64,000 bases of DNA, taken from Haladaptatus halobius. GTDB lineage: Archaea; Halobacteriota; Halobacteria; Halobacteriales; Haladaptataceae. The stretch lies in the NCBI RefSeq assembly GCF_020618475.1, contig NZ_CP085338.1, positions 491,416-555,415 on the forward strand, given 5' to 3'. Both the position numbers and the translations under genes were made by a program. Positions 44,840 through 54,291 of the stretch are shown piece by piece. The number at the start of each line of letters is the position of its first letter. Positions within the stretch are counted from its first letter, which is position 1. Below the pieces are notes generated by a model that saw nothing but the letters and a program-made list of their open reading frames with translations, did no database searches and was not told the origin of the DNA.

Positions 44840-45511
44840 ATGCAAGAGACCGTCCTCAAAGCGACCGATATTAGCGTTACCCGTGGTTCCTCTGAAATCT
44901 TGTCGAATGTTTCCTTAAGAATTCCTGCTGACGCACGGTTGCTTATTCAGGGGCCAAGTGGGGCAGGTAAAACGACCCTCTTCAATATTCTCGGGTTGTT
45001 AGACACGCCTTCTAGTGGCAAACTGATGGTCATGGGTTCTGATGCAAGTACGCTACCGGAACGAGAACGAGCCCGCTTGCGTCGTGATACGATTGGATTT
45101 ATTTTCCAGGATTTTCAGTTGATCTCTGATCTCACTGCGTGGGAGAACGCGGCGGTACCCCAGGATCATACCGGTGAACGTGATGAATCTTGGCTCAAAA
45201 CTCTCTTCACACAACTGGACATCGCAGATTTGACCGATCAGTATCCTGCAACGCTCAGTGGTGGTGAAAAACAACGCGTTGCAATCGCTCGTGCGCTTGC
45301 GAATCGGCCGGCAATTATCCTTGCTGATGAGCCAACAGGGCAACTTGATCCAGACACGACCGATAAAGTGCTTGAACTTCTGTTTGAAGTCCAAGAGAGT
45401 ACCGACACAGCACTTGTTACAATTAGCCATGACGTGCAGTTGAGCCCACTCTATCAGGATACTATGTTCTTAGCAGACGGTGATATCGTTGAGCGAAAAG
45501 TCGAGCCGTGA
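44840..45511 (+). CDS. LolD/MacB-type ABC ATPase
   Basis: A 223-residue ATPase. Walker A GPSGAGKTTLF, signature LSGGEKQRVAIARALANRPA, Walker B AIILADEPTGQLD, H-loop LVTISHDVQ. Its size and the QLD segment are characteristic of ATPases serving FtsX-type permeases (LolD, MacB, FtsE). It directly follows the giant permease gene by 110 bp and completes the transporter. Confidence 0.93.
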   Translation: MQETVLKATDISVTRGSSEILSNVSLRIPADARLLIQGPSGAGKTTLFNILGLLDTPSSGKLMVMGSDASTLPERERARLRRDTIGFIFQDFQLISDLTAWENAAVPQDHTGERDESWLKTLFTQLDIADLTDQYPATLSGGEKQRVAIARALANRPAIILADEPTGQLDPDTTDKVLELLFEVQESTDTALVTISHDVQLSPLYQDTMFLADGDIVERKVEP

Positions 45512-45739
45512 TTGTAGTAGCCGAGTTGACCTTGGATCACTCCTGTGAATAAGGTTTTACGCCAATTTACAATAAGCAAAGTGGAAACGACCACTGTGAC
45601 ACCCTCACGAAAAAGTGAATAGCGAAATATACTCTGTCTGTAACCGTTTGAACGTGTTCTTTGTTCAGCCAAGAATGAAAACGAACCGTATGACATGAGA
45701 TGGACAATTCAAATTAACGACTCAATCATAATGGAGACA

Positions 45740-46221
45740 GCAGGAAACCCGCGACTTCAGGCGCGGGAGGAATGCGTTCGCTGACTATACAACTACCGTC
45801 GATTGCGTGCGACGGTTTCGCCGGTAAATCGCAAGCCTTAGTAGCGTTGGTACAATTTACCATGGTAGAGCATTGAGTCCAAAATGGACTCTTTGTACGG
45901 GCCTCCGTAGGCAGGCCCCAAACTCGGGGACGGATGACGCCGCGCCGCTCTCGTTGCAGAAGCGACGATGAAGCGGGGGGAGTCCACCGAGAATTAAAGC
46001 GGTGTGAGCCAGCCTGTCGCGTCCCTCGGTGGGACGCGACAGTGCCTCTCCATGGGCCAGTGCCTTGCCGGACACAAACCCCCGGCAGAGAGTATGACTG
46101 ACGGCACAGAACAATCCCGTCCGTCCGAACGCTGGGCGTGTAGCCCGCCACGTCGTCGCCAAAGGTGTGTCTGAAACCTCATCGTGGGGAATGCCACACC
46201 CTTGAGGGCGTGGTAGCTTAC
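45740..46221 (+). mobile_element. tnpB-less IS605-like element with structured core (element B)
   Basis: The left end ACCCGCGACTTCAGGCGCGG with GAGGAATGCG matches the left hairpin of the TnpB element at 32950. The right end GCCACACCCTTGAGGGCGTGG with TAGCTTAC resembles the others. The interior (about 350 nt) has strong stems (GAGTCC/GGACTC, GGGCCT/AGGCCC, TGTCGCGTCCC/GGGACGCGACA) and shares the block CACCGAGAATTAAAGCGG with element A. No coding frame is convincing. The TTA at the end also forms the stop of the convergent dppF-type gene. Confidence 0.7.
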
Positions 46222-47528
46222 TGTTGACGGCCCTCGATGACGTCGTCGCGGTGGCGGTGACATGCCGCAATATGGGGCGACGTTCCATACTCCGTCGGCA
46301 CCTCGTATTCGGGTAGCTGCCGGGCACAGATACTCTGTTCTGCGAACGACGCCGTCAGGAGTTCCGACGCGCGCTCCCACTCTTCATTCGTGAGTTGATC
46401 GATTGCATCATCGACGATACGGCCTGCCTCGCCGTCTGGTTTTGCGTCGTCGAAGAACCGAGACTCAATGGTAGCTTTATCGGTTCGTTCGAACGACCGC
46501 CGCTGGACTTCACGAAGGAATCGACGTGTATTCTTCCATTCATCAGGTGAGAAATCATACTCGGAGGGTGCAATGAGCTTCGGACATCGCGTGCGGAACC
46601 GACAGCCACTCGGTGGATTAATAGGACTCGGAACATCGCCCTCAAGCACACCACGAGTCCCGGTCACCCGCGGATCAGGAACTGGAATTGATTCGAGGAG
46701 TGCCTCCGTGTAGGGGTGCTGTGGGTTCTCGAATAACTCTTCCTTGTCCGCGAGTTCAACCAACTGTCCGAGATACATTACTGCTACGCGGTCGCTGATA
46801 TGGCGAATGACGCTCAAGTCATGGGCAATAAACAGGTACGTCAGCCCGAACTCTTCTTGGAGATTGTTCATCGTATTCAGAACCTGGGCTTGAATCGAGA
46901 CGTCGAGTGCCGTAACAGGTTCGTCACAGACGATGAAGTCCGGATTTACGCTCAGTGCACGCGCGAGATTCACGCGCTGCCGTTGCCCGCCCGAGAAGGC
47001 GTGCGGGTAGCGGTTGTAGTGCTGCGGATCGAGACCGACTTTTTCAAGCAACTCACGGGCTTGAGCCTCTCGTTCGTCCGCGTCATACAGTCCATGGGCT
47101 TTCATCGGCTCCTCAACGATTGGGCCAATTTTCATCCGTGGATCGAGCGACGATTGCGGATCCTGGAAGATCATCTGCATATCTCTGCGCTGCGCCCGTA
47201 GTCCCTCGCTGTCTAACTCAGTCAGGTTTTGCCCCTTGAAGTAGACAGTGCCCTCGGTCGGCTCAATGAGTTGCAGAAGTGTCCGGGCCAGCGTGCTCTT
47301 TCCACACCCGGACTCGCCAACGAGTCCAAGCGTCTCTCCTTTCTGAATCTGAAAAGAGACGTCTTCAACAGCCCGAACCCGTTGCTCTTCACCGAATAGC
47401 CCTGATAGAAATCCGCCACCACTGGAGAAATGTTTCGTGAGCCCCTTGACTTCGAGAAGCGGTTCTCCAGCCCTCGTCTCGTCCTCCGCGATTCGATCGG
47501 CAGTAAGCGAGTCACTCATATCAGTCAC
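46218..47528 (-). CDS. dppF: Peptide ABC importer ATPase (DppF/OppF-type)
   Basis: A 436-residue ATPase. Walker A GESGCGKSTLARTLLQ, signature FSGGQRQRVNLARALSVNPD, Walker B FIVCDEPVTALDVSIQ, and the C-terminal oligopeptide-transporter zinc/iron-sulfur-like motif CRFRTRCPKL with later cysteines and histidine (PHIAACHRHR). A roughly 110-residue tail is present, longer than many DppF proteins. Overlaps the dppD-type gene by 8 bp. Its stop codon is donated by the right end of element B. Confidence 0.93.
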   Translation of the reverse strand: MTDMSDSLTADRIAEDETRAGEPLLEVKGLTKHFSSGGGFLSGLFGEEQRVRAVEDVSFQIQKGETLGLVGESGCGKSTLARTLLQLIEPTEGTVYFKGQNLTELDSEGLRAQRRDMQMIFQDPQSSLDPRMKIGPIVEEPMKAHGLYDADEREAQARELLEKVGLDPQHYNRYPHAFSGGQRQRVNLARALSVNPDFIVCDEPVTALDVSIQAQVLNTMNNLQEEFGLTYLFIAHDLSVIRHISDRVAVMYLGQLVELADKEELFENPQHPYTEALLESIPVPDPRVTGTRGVLEGDVPSPINPPSGCRFRTRCPKLIAPSEYDFSPDEWKNTRRFLREVQRRSFERTDKATIESRFFDDAKPDGEAGRIVDDAIDQLTNEEWERASELLTASFAEQSICARQLPEYEVPTEYGTSPHIAACHRHRDDVIEGRQQ

Positions 47529-48645
47529 CTCTCTCGGAAGTGTTACTCACAATATCACCGGAGATCCCAGTATTCGCGCGAATGTCGATAGGATCGCTGA
47601 CCCAGTAGCCGACATCGAACTCATCGTGCTTCACGCATGCCGCTCGATGTGACTGTTCGTCCGGATCTGCTACCTCGCGACAATCGGGATGAACCTCCGT
47701 GCAAACCTCCCGGGCGTCCGGACAACGCGTGTGGAATCGACAGCCCCGCGGCGGGTCGATAGCCTCCGGCATTACGCCATGAACAGGGTTCAGTTCATCA
47801 ATAGTCTGGTCAGGGCGAGGCATCGAGTCCAACAGCGCCTCCGTGTAGGGATGTTTCGTGTCGTAGAAGAGATCGTCGACTGTTGCTTGCTCGACGATCT
47901 CACCGAGATACATCACGTTGACGCGGTCGCAGAGCTCGGCGACGACACCCATATCGTGAGTAACCCAGATGAAACTCGTATCGTACTTCTCCTGTAGCTC
48001 GTCGACGAGTGAAAGGATTTGCCCTTCGACGGTTACGTCGAGCGCGGTCGTCGGTTCGTCCGCGATGATGAGGCTCGGTTCGCACGCGAGTGCCATGGCG
48101 ATGAGCACGCGCTGGCGCATCCCGCCCGAGAACTGGTGGGGGTAGTTGTCGTACCGTTTTTCTGGTTCCGGAATGCCGACCTCGCGGAGCATGTGAATCG
48201 CCTCCTCTTTTGCCTCCTGTTTCGAGAGTCCGCGATTGAGTTCGATGAACTCCCGAAGTTGACCTCCGACCGTGAACACCGGGTTCAGACTCTCCATCGG
48301 GTCTTGGAAGATGATAGCAATTTCTTTTCCGCGAATCCGTCGGCGCATCTCCTCGTTCGAGAGCATCTCGTCTCGGGGGTGGAGGTCACCGTTTGGATTT
48401 TCTTCAAGACCGAATAGTATCTCATCTTTAAATCGCACCTCCCCGTCGACGATTTCACCAGGCGAATCAATCAGTCGAAGGATGCTTTGGGCCGCGACGC
48501 TCTTTCCAGCGCCCGATTCGCCGACAAGCCCAACGATTTCCCCTTTGTTTACGTCAAAAGAGATGCCGTCAACTGCTCGGACGACACCCTCTTCGGTGAA
48601 AAACTGCGTCTTCAGATCTTCTATTTGGAGTAGTGTGTCTGTCAT
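47521..48645 (-). CDS. dppD: Peptide ABC importer ATPase (DppD/OppD-type)
   Basis: A 374-residue ATPase. Start MTDTLLQIEDLKTQF at 48645. Walker A GESGAGKSVAAQSIL, signature FSGGMRQRVLIAMALACEPS, Walker B LIIADEPTTALDVTVE, and the oligopeptide motif CRFHTRCPDAREVC. It pairs with DppF to energise the DppB/DppC channel. One-base spacing to the dppC-type gene indicates one operon. Confidence 0.93.
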   Translation of the reverse strand: MTDTLLQIEDLKTQFFTEEGVVRAVDGISFDVNKGEIVGLVGESGAGKSVAAQSILRLIDSPGEIVDGEVRFKDEILFGLEENPNGDLHPRDEMLSNEEMRRRIRGKEIAIIFQDPMESLNPVFTVGGQLREFIELNRGLSKQEAKEEAIHMLREVGIPEPEKRYDNYPHQFSGGMRQRVLIAMALACEPSLIIADEPTTALDVTVEGQILSLVDELQEKYDTSFIWVTHDMGVVAELCDRVNVMYLGEIVEQATVDDLFYDTKHPYTEALLDSMPRPDQTIDELNPVHGVMPEAIDPPRGCRFHTRCPDAREVCTEVHPDCREVADPDEQSHRAACVKHDEFDVGYWVSDPIDIRANTGISGDIVSNTSERGD

Positions 48646-48646
48646 A

Positions 48647-49636
48647 TTAATTCTTGATTCGTGGATCGAGCGCGTCTCGCAGACCGTCACCGAGCAGGTT
48701 GAACCCCATCACCGTGACGAGGATGGCGATTCCCGGCCACAAGCTGAACCACGGGTCTGGCAGCATGTAGCCTCGTGACTGACTTAGCATCTGTCCCCAC
48801 GACGGCGTCGGTGGTTGCGCACCGAATCCCAGGAACGAGAGGCCGGCCACGATGAGGATGCTGATGCCGACCTGCAACGTCGCCTGGACGAGGACGGGTG
48901 CGAAACTGTTCGGGATGACGTGTCGGAGGATGATGTTCCGATCCCTGACGCCGGCGGCGCGGGCCGCCTCGATGTACTCTTCTTCACGGACGCTGACCAC
49001 GCGCGATCGGATCAGCCGGGCGAACACCGGAATCGTCGTGATGCCGACGCCGATCATTGCGAAGGTGAGATCGCGCCCGAATGCGGCCATGAACGCGATG
49101 ACCAACACGAGGAACGGAATCGCGTACAGCGTCTCAACCACGCGCATCAGCGTATCGTCGATCCATCCACCGTAGTAGCCCGCGACTGCTCCAGCGAGCG
49201 TTCCGCACACCAGTCCGAACCCAGTCGAGACGATACCGACTTGCATCGCTATCCGCGACCCGTACACGAGGCGGACGAGGATGTCCCGCCCGCGGTGGTC
49301 GGTTCCCAGAGGATACTTCCATATTCCGCTGCCGAATGTATTCTCCATCCCGACCGGCGGTAACAGGATTCTGGCGTTCGCCGGGTCGTTTACCGGGTTG
49401 TACCAGAATCGGGACGCGATGGCGTAGTCGAATATCTTGGCGTCGATGTAGGCGAATACCGCCATCGCCGTGATAAAACCAATAATGTAGAGCCCAATTC
49501 GGGCCGTCGTATCCCGGCGGATCTGTTCGACGGTGTATCGCCAGCCGACGTTGGCCTCGACTCGGTCGCCGCCCTCGTATTGGTCGTTCGTCTGCGGTTC
49601 ACGAAGTTCGTCTGTTTGAGTTTCAGTCGTTCCCAT
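48647..49636 (-). CDS. dppC: Peptide ABC importer permease (DppC-type)
   Basis: A 329-residue permease. The start at 49636 (MGTTETQTDELREPQTNDQY) is preceded by GAGGTGG. An N-terminal OppC-type segment with one helix precedes an extracellular loop (about 65-115), five further helices and the EAA motif EYIEAARAAGVRDRNIILRH. It overlaps or abuts the dppB-type stop. Confidence 0.92.
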   Translation of the reverse strand: MGTTETQTDELREPQTNDQYEGGDRVEANVGWRYTVEQIRRDTTARIGLYIIGFITAMAVFAYIDAKIFDYAIASRFWYNPVNDPANARILLPPVGMENTFGSGIWKYPLGTDHRGRDILVRLVYGSRIAMQVGIVSTGFGLVCGTLAGAVAGYYGGWIDDTLMRVVETLYAIPFLVLVIAFMAAFGRDLTFAMIGVGITTIPVFARLIRSRVVSVREEEYIEAARAAGVRDRNIILRHVIPNSFAPVLVQATLQVGISILIVAGLSFLGFGAQPPTPSWGQMLSQSRGYMLPDPWFSLWPGIAILVTVMGFNLLGDGLRDALDPRIKN

Positions 49637-49638
49637 CG

Positions 49639-50637
49639 TCAATCCACCTCATCGTAGGTCACGCGGGGGTCGATGTACGCGTACGACAGGTCGGTGAGGA
49701 TGACCCCGATGACGAACGTCACGCCGAAGAAGATGGTCGTCCCCATGACCAGCGGATAGTCCTGATTGTTGATCGCCGTGATAATGAGCCGCCCCATCCC
49801 GTTGATGTTGAACACTGTCTCGGTCAATACCGCACCGCCGAGCGCCGACGTGAGTTGCAGCCCGACGACCGTGATGACAGGAAGCTGTGCATTTTGAAAC
49901 GCGTGCTTTCGGACAATCTTTTGTTCCGAAACGCCGTACGCCCGCGCCAATTTCACGTATTCCTGTTGGAGCACTTCGAGCATCGACGACCGCTCGATGC
50001 GCATGATGGCGGCCATCTGGAGCGTGCCGAGCGAGAGCGTCGGCAGGAGGAGGTGCATCACCGTCGACTGTAATACGTCGAGCCGCGATGACGCCCCCGG
50101 AACCGAGCTTGGAGCCGTCCACGGAAGGACGAGCCCCGTTGCCGGGAACCATTTTAGATGGTACGCGAAGATGATGATCAACATCAGTCCGATCCAGAAC
50201 GACGGCGTGCTGACGCCGACGAGCGCGACGACGCGCGAGACGTGATCAGTCGGCTGGTTGCGCCGTTTCGCTGAGACGATGCCGAGTGGGATGGCGCCCA
50301 CGAGTGCGAACGCGAAACTGGAGAGCATGAGGAGGAGCGTCACTGGCAGTCGCTCCATGATCTTCGTCAGCACGGGCGTTCCGTAGTAGATACTCTGGCC
50401 GAAGTTCCCTTGTGCGACCGAAACGAGGTAGTTCACGTATCGCACCGGGAGTGGCTTGTCTAACCCATACTGAGCACGAATCTTCTCGACCATCTCCGCA
50501 CTCGGCGACGGCCCGAGCATTATCTGGACGGGATCGCCTGGAATCGCGTTCGTCAACAGGAACGTTATCGTGACGATTCCGAGGAGGACGGGAATGGCCT
50601 GTAGTAATCGTCGAATTGTATAGCGGAAGAGTGCCAT
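49639..50637 (-). CDS. dppB: Peptide ABC importer permease (DppB-type)
   Basis: A 332-residue permease. Starts MALFRYTIRRLLQAIPVLLG, a typical DppB N-terminal helix; periplasmic-side loop with IPGDPVQIMLGPSPS; EAA-like loop EYVKLARAYGVSEQKIVRKH. It forms the channel with the DppC-type subunit. It follows the binding-protein gene by about 30 bp. Confidence 0.93.
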   Translation of the reverse strand: MALFRYTIRRLLQAIPVLLGIVTITFLLTNAIPGDPVQIMLGPSPSAEMVEKIRAQYGLDKPLPVRYVNYLVSVAQGNFGQSIYYGTPVLTKIMERLPVTLLLMLSSFAFALVGAIPLGIVSAKRRNQPTDHVSRVVALVGVSTPSFWIGLMLIIIFAYHLKWFPATGLVLPWTAPSSVPGASSRLDVLQSTVMHLLLPTLSLGTLQMAAIMRIERSSMLEVLQQEYVKLARAYGVSEQKIVRKHAFQNAQLPVITVVGLQLTSALGGAVLTETVFNINGMGRLIITAINNQDYPLVMGTTIFFGVTFVIGVILTDLSYAYIDPRVTYDEVD

Positions 50638-50669
50638 ATGTATTTTATCGAAGAGAGATGGGGGAGGGC

Positions 50670-52307
50670 TTACTTCGATCCGATCGACGCGTTCGTGTAG
50701 TCCGTCGAGAGGACGAAGCTCGAGACGGGATGCGCCTTGAACCCCTTCACCTTCTTCTTCATACCGTAGCTGTTCTTGAGGTTGTACGCCGGGATATGTG
50801 CCCGGTCTTCCAACAACTGCGTGATGGCGTTCGTGTACAGCTTCTTTCGCTCGGCTCGATCAGCCGACTGTCGTGCGTTCACGATCTGCTTGCTCACATC
50901 AGTGTAGAAGGTACCGTCCGTCGTTCCTTGCGCCTCCTTCGTGAAGAAGTAGTAGGTGAACGCGTCCGGGTCGGGCGTGCCCGACCATCCCAACGTATAC
51001 ATGTTGTAGTCGCTCGGCTTCCCCGAAACGTACTTATTGAGGAACGCACCCCAATCGAGTCGCTGAACGTTCCCGTTGTAGCCCGCCTCCTTCAGCCCGT
51101 TGGCGACGGTGACGCCGAGCTGTTCACGCTTGTCGTCTGGCGGGACGATAATGTTCGCGTTCCAGTTGTCTGGAACCGAGTCTGAATCGTCGAGGATCGT
51201 CTTCGCCTTGTCGATATTCTTGTTGTGCGGAATCCCCTTCCACTTCTTCAGGGGCATCCCCCACTTCTCAGCGATTTGTTTCGGCAGCGGGCTGTACTGG
51301 CGCACGCCGCTCGGTTCGACGAAGTTGGAGACCGCCTGATCCATGTCGAAGCAGTAGTCGATGGCCTCTCGAACCTTCGGGTCGGCTGTTGGCCCGGCCT
51401 TGCAGTTGAATGCGAGGTAGAAGTACCCCATTCCGATGACCGACTCGATGTTGGCGTCGCCCATGCTCTTTACCTGTTGCCAGAGCTTGGGCGGAATCTC
51501 CTCGATGACGTCGCTCTCGCCGGTCTGTAAGCTCGTCAACCGTGTCGTCGGCTCTTCAATGGGTTTGTACTCGACTTCTGCGAGGTTCGGCTTCGGATCG
51601 CCCCAATAACCATCCCATCGTTTAATCTTCGCGAATTTCCCTTCCTGCCAGCTATCGAACTTGAACGGGCCGGAGCCGACGGGGTTCTGCTTGTTGAACT
51701 TCTTTTTGTTCTGCTCCCGAACCTTTTTCGGCACGATCGACCAGGTCAGCGAGTTCATGAACGGACCGTACGGATACTTGAGGTCGAACTTGACCGTCCG
51801 ATCGTCGACTGCAGTGATCGAATCGATCATGTTCAGCTCCGCCGCGTTCTCCGTCTCCTCTTTGACCGGCGCTTCGAAGGAGTACTTCACGTCCTCGGGG
51901 GTGACAGGGTCGCCGTTCTGGAACTTTGGTCCCTGTTTCAGCTTTACGATGTACGTCTTGCCGTTGTTTTTGACCTGTGGCTTGTCGGTCGCCATCTGCG
52001 GAACCACGTTGATTCCGTCATCATAGGTGTAGAGGCCCTCGAACACGCGATCCGCCACCTGTGAGGATGGGACATCGTTGAGGACGATAGGGTCAAATTC
52101 AAGTGGGCTTTTCACTTGTGCAAGCGTTAGTTTGCTGCTCTGTGATTGTTGGCCTCCTTGATTCGAATTGTTCTTGTTATTCTTCTTGTTCTTATTCTTA
52201 TTCTCACTACCGCTGCAGCCGGCAAGTGAAGCAATTCCTATTGCGCCGAATCCCTGGAGAAGACGCCGTCGTTTGATCTTATCTGGAGTTCTTTCGTTGT
52301 TTGCCAT
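50670..52307 (-). CDS. dppA: Peptide/nickel-type binding lipoprotein (family 5)
   Basis: A 545-residue family-5 solute-binding protein. The N-terminus KIKRRRLLQGFGAIGIASLA then GC is a Tat lipoprotein signal (Cys near residue 33), followed by a Lys/Asn/Gln-rich linker. The mature part has the signature LKQGPKFQNGDPVTPEDVKY (about 125-145) and VREAIDYCFDMDQAVSNF. It captures peptides, or another compound, for the Dpp-type channel downstream. A TATA-like TTTTATATGG lies about 55 bp upstream of the start. Confidence 0.93.
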   Translation of the reverse strand: MANNERTPDKIKRRRLLQGFGAIGIASLAGCSGSENKNKNKKNNKNNSNQGGQQSQSSKLTLAQVKSPLEFDPIVLNDVPSSQVADRVFEGLYTYDDGINVVPQMATDKPQVKNNGKTYIVKLKQGPKFQNGDPVTPEDVKYSFEAPVKEETENAAELNMIDSITAVDDRTVKFDLKYPYGPFMNSLTWSIVPKKVREQNKKKFNKQNPVGSGPFKFDSWQEGKFAKIKRWDGYWGDPKPNLAEVEYKPIEEPTTRLTSLQTGESDVIEEIPPKLWQQVKSMGDANIESVIGMGYFYLAFNCKAGPTADPKVREAIDYCFDMDQAVSNFVEPSGVRQYSPLPKQIAEKWGMPLKKWKGIPHNKNIDKAKTILDDSDSVPDNWNANIIVPPDDKREQLGVTVANGLKEAGYNGNVQRLDWGAFLNKYVSGKPSDYNMYTLGWSGTPDPDAFTYYFFTKEAQGTTDGTFYTDVSKQIVNARQSADRAERKKLYTNAITQLLEDRAHIPAYNLKNSYGMKKKVKGFKAHPVSSFVLSTDYTNASIGSK

Positions 52308-52355
52308 TCTATTTCACCTCATAGGTAACCGCTGGCATATACCTAACCAGGTAAA

Positions 52356-52368
52356 ACCCATATAAAAG
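52356..52368 (-). promoter_or_regulatory. Putative promoter of the peptide importer operon
   Basis: On the minus strand TTTTATATGGG resembles the haloarchaeal TATA box and lies about 50-60 bp before the dppA-type start, leaving a leader of roughly 25 nt if transcription starts 25 bp downstream. Confidence 0.35.
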
Positions 52369-52513
52369 AATTCTGATTTAGTCGGATGAGATACTATTCT
52401 CTAAAATATAATGTGTAAAATACCGTTTCGGTCAATATACTATACGGAATTGAATAAAAAGTGAAGGAATTAATTCTTGGAAAATAAAAAGACTAACCGA
52501 CAACGGCGTTTAC

Positions 52514-52867
52514 GTGCTCCAATATCACTTTGTGACCGTCACGAAGTACCGCGTAGACCTACTCACCGATGAAATCGCAGAACGCATCGGTGAGATTGCC
52601 AGCGACATCTCCGAGGACATCGACGTGAACATCCAGAACGTCAACGGCGGAAGCGACCACGTTCACATTCTCTTCACGGCGAAGCCCACGACCGACCTTA
52701 CCAAGTTCATCAACTCGCTCAAGGGCGTTACGTCCCGCAAAATCCGCGACAAGAATCCCGAGGTTCGGCAGGCGCTCGACAAAGCGTTGTGGCAACCGGG
52801 GTACTTTCTCGCCACCACCGGTCAAGTGAGCATCGACGTACTTCATGAGTACGTCGAGGAGCAGTAG
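52514..52867 (+). CDS. tnpA: IS200-type transposase TnpA (Y1 HUH), N-terminally short
   Basis: A 117-residue single-strand transposase. The HUH motif reads GGSDHVHILFTAKP and the catalytic tyrosine lies in VSIDVLHEYVEEQ. VTKYRVDLLTDEIAERI and NSLKGVTSRKIRDKNPEVRQ are typical. The N-terminus begins at a GTG and lacks 10-15 residues compared with usual IS200 TnpA proteins, although homologous residues (TDNGVYV) continue upstream in frame without a start. It may be active or slightly truncated. Confidence 0.85.
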   Translation: MLQYHFVTVTKYRVDLLTDEIAERIGEIASDISEDIDVNIQNVNGGSDHVHILFTAKPTTDLTKFINSLKGVTSRKIRDKNPEVRQALDKALWQPGYFLATTGQVSIDVLHEYVEEQ

Positions 52868-52869
52868 CG

Positions 52870-54130
52870 ATGTCCACGACCGTCACGAAGACGTTGTAGG
52901 CGACGTTTGCGCCACCCACCGCGCACAAGCAGTCGAAACTCAACGACCTGCTCGAAACGTACCGTGACGGTCTACAAGAGGCGTTCAATGCCAGGGCGAG
53001 TACGATGTCGGCGGTGAGCGACATCGTGACGCTCTACGACCTGCCGTATTAGGCGAAGGCTGCTCTGTGCAACTACGTCCCGAAACTGCGGAAGACATAC
53101 AACGCGAAGGAGTTGGACGATGACCACCCGATACGGCTCACGAACCAAGCCGCGAAGTTCGACCACTCCGATGAACGCGACTACGAGTTCACGTGGTGGG
53201 TTCCGCGCCCCGGTCGGGGAACGAATTTCTGGATTCCACTTCGTATCAACCCCGAGCAGGAAGATCTCTGGCACGACCTCGTAGCAGAGGACGCGAAGGC
53301 GGGCGAGATACGACTTCAGAAGCACCGGAAGAACTGGGTACTACACGTCACCGTCGAGTACCCGGTCGAAGAACCAGCGCCGGACGCTGACGCCACGCAT
53401 ATCGGCTTAGACATCGGAGAAACCGCCCTGATAACGGGCTGTGCCCTCAAGGACGGTTCTCTGGCTGACCCGTTCGTGTATGACGGAAGCAGAGCAAAGC
53501 ACCTCTGCAAAGAGATGCACACGACCCTGAAACGCCTCCAAGAGCGCGAAGCGTCCGAGTGGCGGATTGAAGACCGTTTCTCGCACTACCAGAACGCGCT
53601 CACCGACATCGTGGAGAAGGCGTCTCGGCAGGCCGTCGAGTACGCCACACAGTTCGAGAATCCGGTGTTGGTGATAGAGGACTTGACGTACATTCGGGAA
53701 CGTCTCGACTACGGGAAGTACATGAACCGTCGCCTTCACTCGTGGGCGTTCGCCCGACTGCAAGGGCGTATCGAGGACAAGACGACGGAAGCGGGCATCC
53801 TGGTCGAGTACGTGAATCCGGCGTACACCTCGCAGACGTGCCACGCGTGCCACCGTAATCGGTCAGCGGGACTCGCAGGCTGATTTCTGGTGTCCGAACG
53901 ACGACTGCCACGTTTCGACGTTTCAGGCTGATATCAACGCTTCCGCGAATATCGCACGACGGGTTGACCCGTGGGGAGAGAGCGTTCCGCTTGACAAGGC
54001 GGAACGCGATGACTCGCCATGGGATAGGAGCGGTTGTGACACCGCCACGACCCACCGTGAGAAGTGCGTACCAGCGCAGATGACGCTCACGGCATTTCGA
54101 AAGTCGAAACCCTCTGCCAGCGACGACTAA
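52870..54130 (+). pseudogene. tnpB: TnpB pseudogene
   Basis: Starts MSTTVTKTL then TAG, where the copy at 33176 has Gln (TKTLQATLAPP). A second in-frame TAG follows (LYDLPY-stop-AK) at about 53051. From 53113 the frame is open (GLDIGETALITG, LVIEDLTYIRERLDYGK) until a frameshift near 53870 in the zinc ribbon (CHACHRN). The remainder continues in another frame (WCPNDDCHVSTFQADINAS, to KPSASDD). So three lesions inactivate it. Confidence 0.85.
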
Positions 54131-54291
54131 CTGGTATTCCTCATGTTGGGGAAGCCTCGCCGTAAACGGCGAGGAGGATGTCACGCCTAGCCTATGTTAA
54201 TATCTGACCTTTCACGAGGTAAAGAAACAAAAGACAGACATAAGAACACATATGTTTTTGGTCTCGAAGTACTAGTTGTAGACTAGTGAAA

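Larger units (their letters stand above)
52490..54187 (+). mobile_element. IS200/IS605 element with tnpA and broken tnpB
   Basis: tnpA (52514) and tnpB (52870) are adjacent, with 2 bp between them. The right end is GGGGAAGCCTCGCCG, hairpin, GAGGAGGATGTCACG at about 54150-54187, the same type as the mini-element at 1850. The left boundary is near 52490 but I see no sharp hairpin. tnpB carries stops and a frameshift, so only the tnpA part could still be active. Confidence 0.75.

Noticed and set aside
45726..46380. Open frames in element B and the dppF-type gene 3' end
   Set aside because: Same reasons: no protein family pattern, and part lies antisense to the dppF-type gene.
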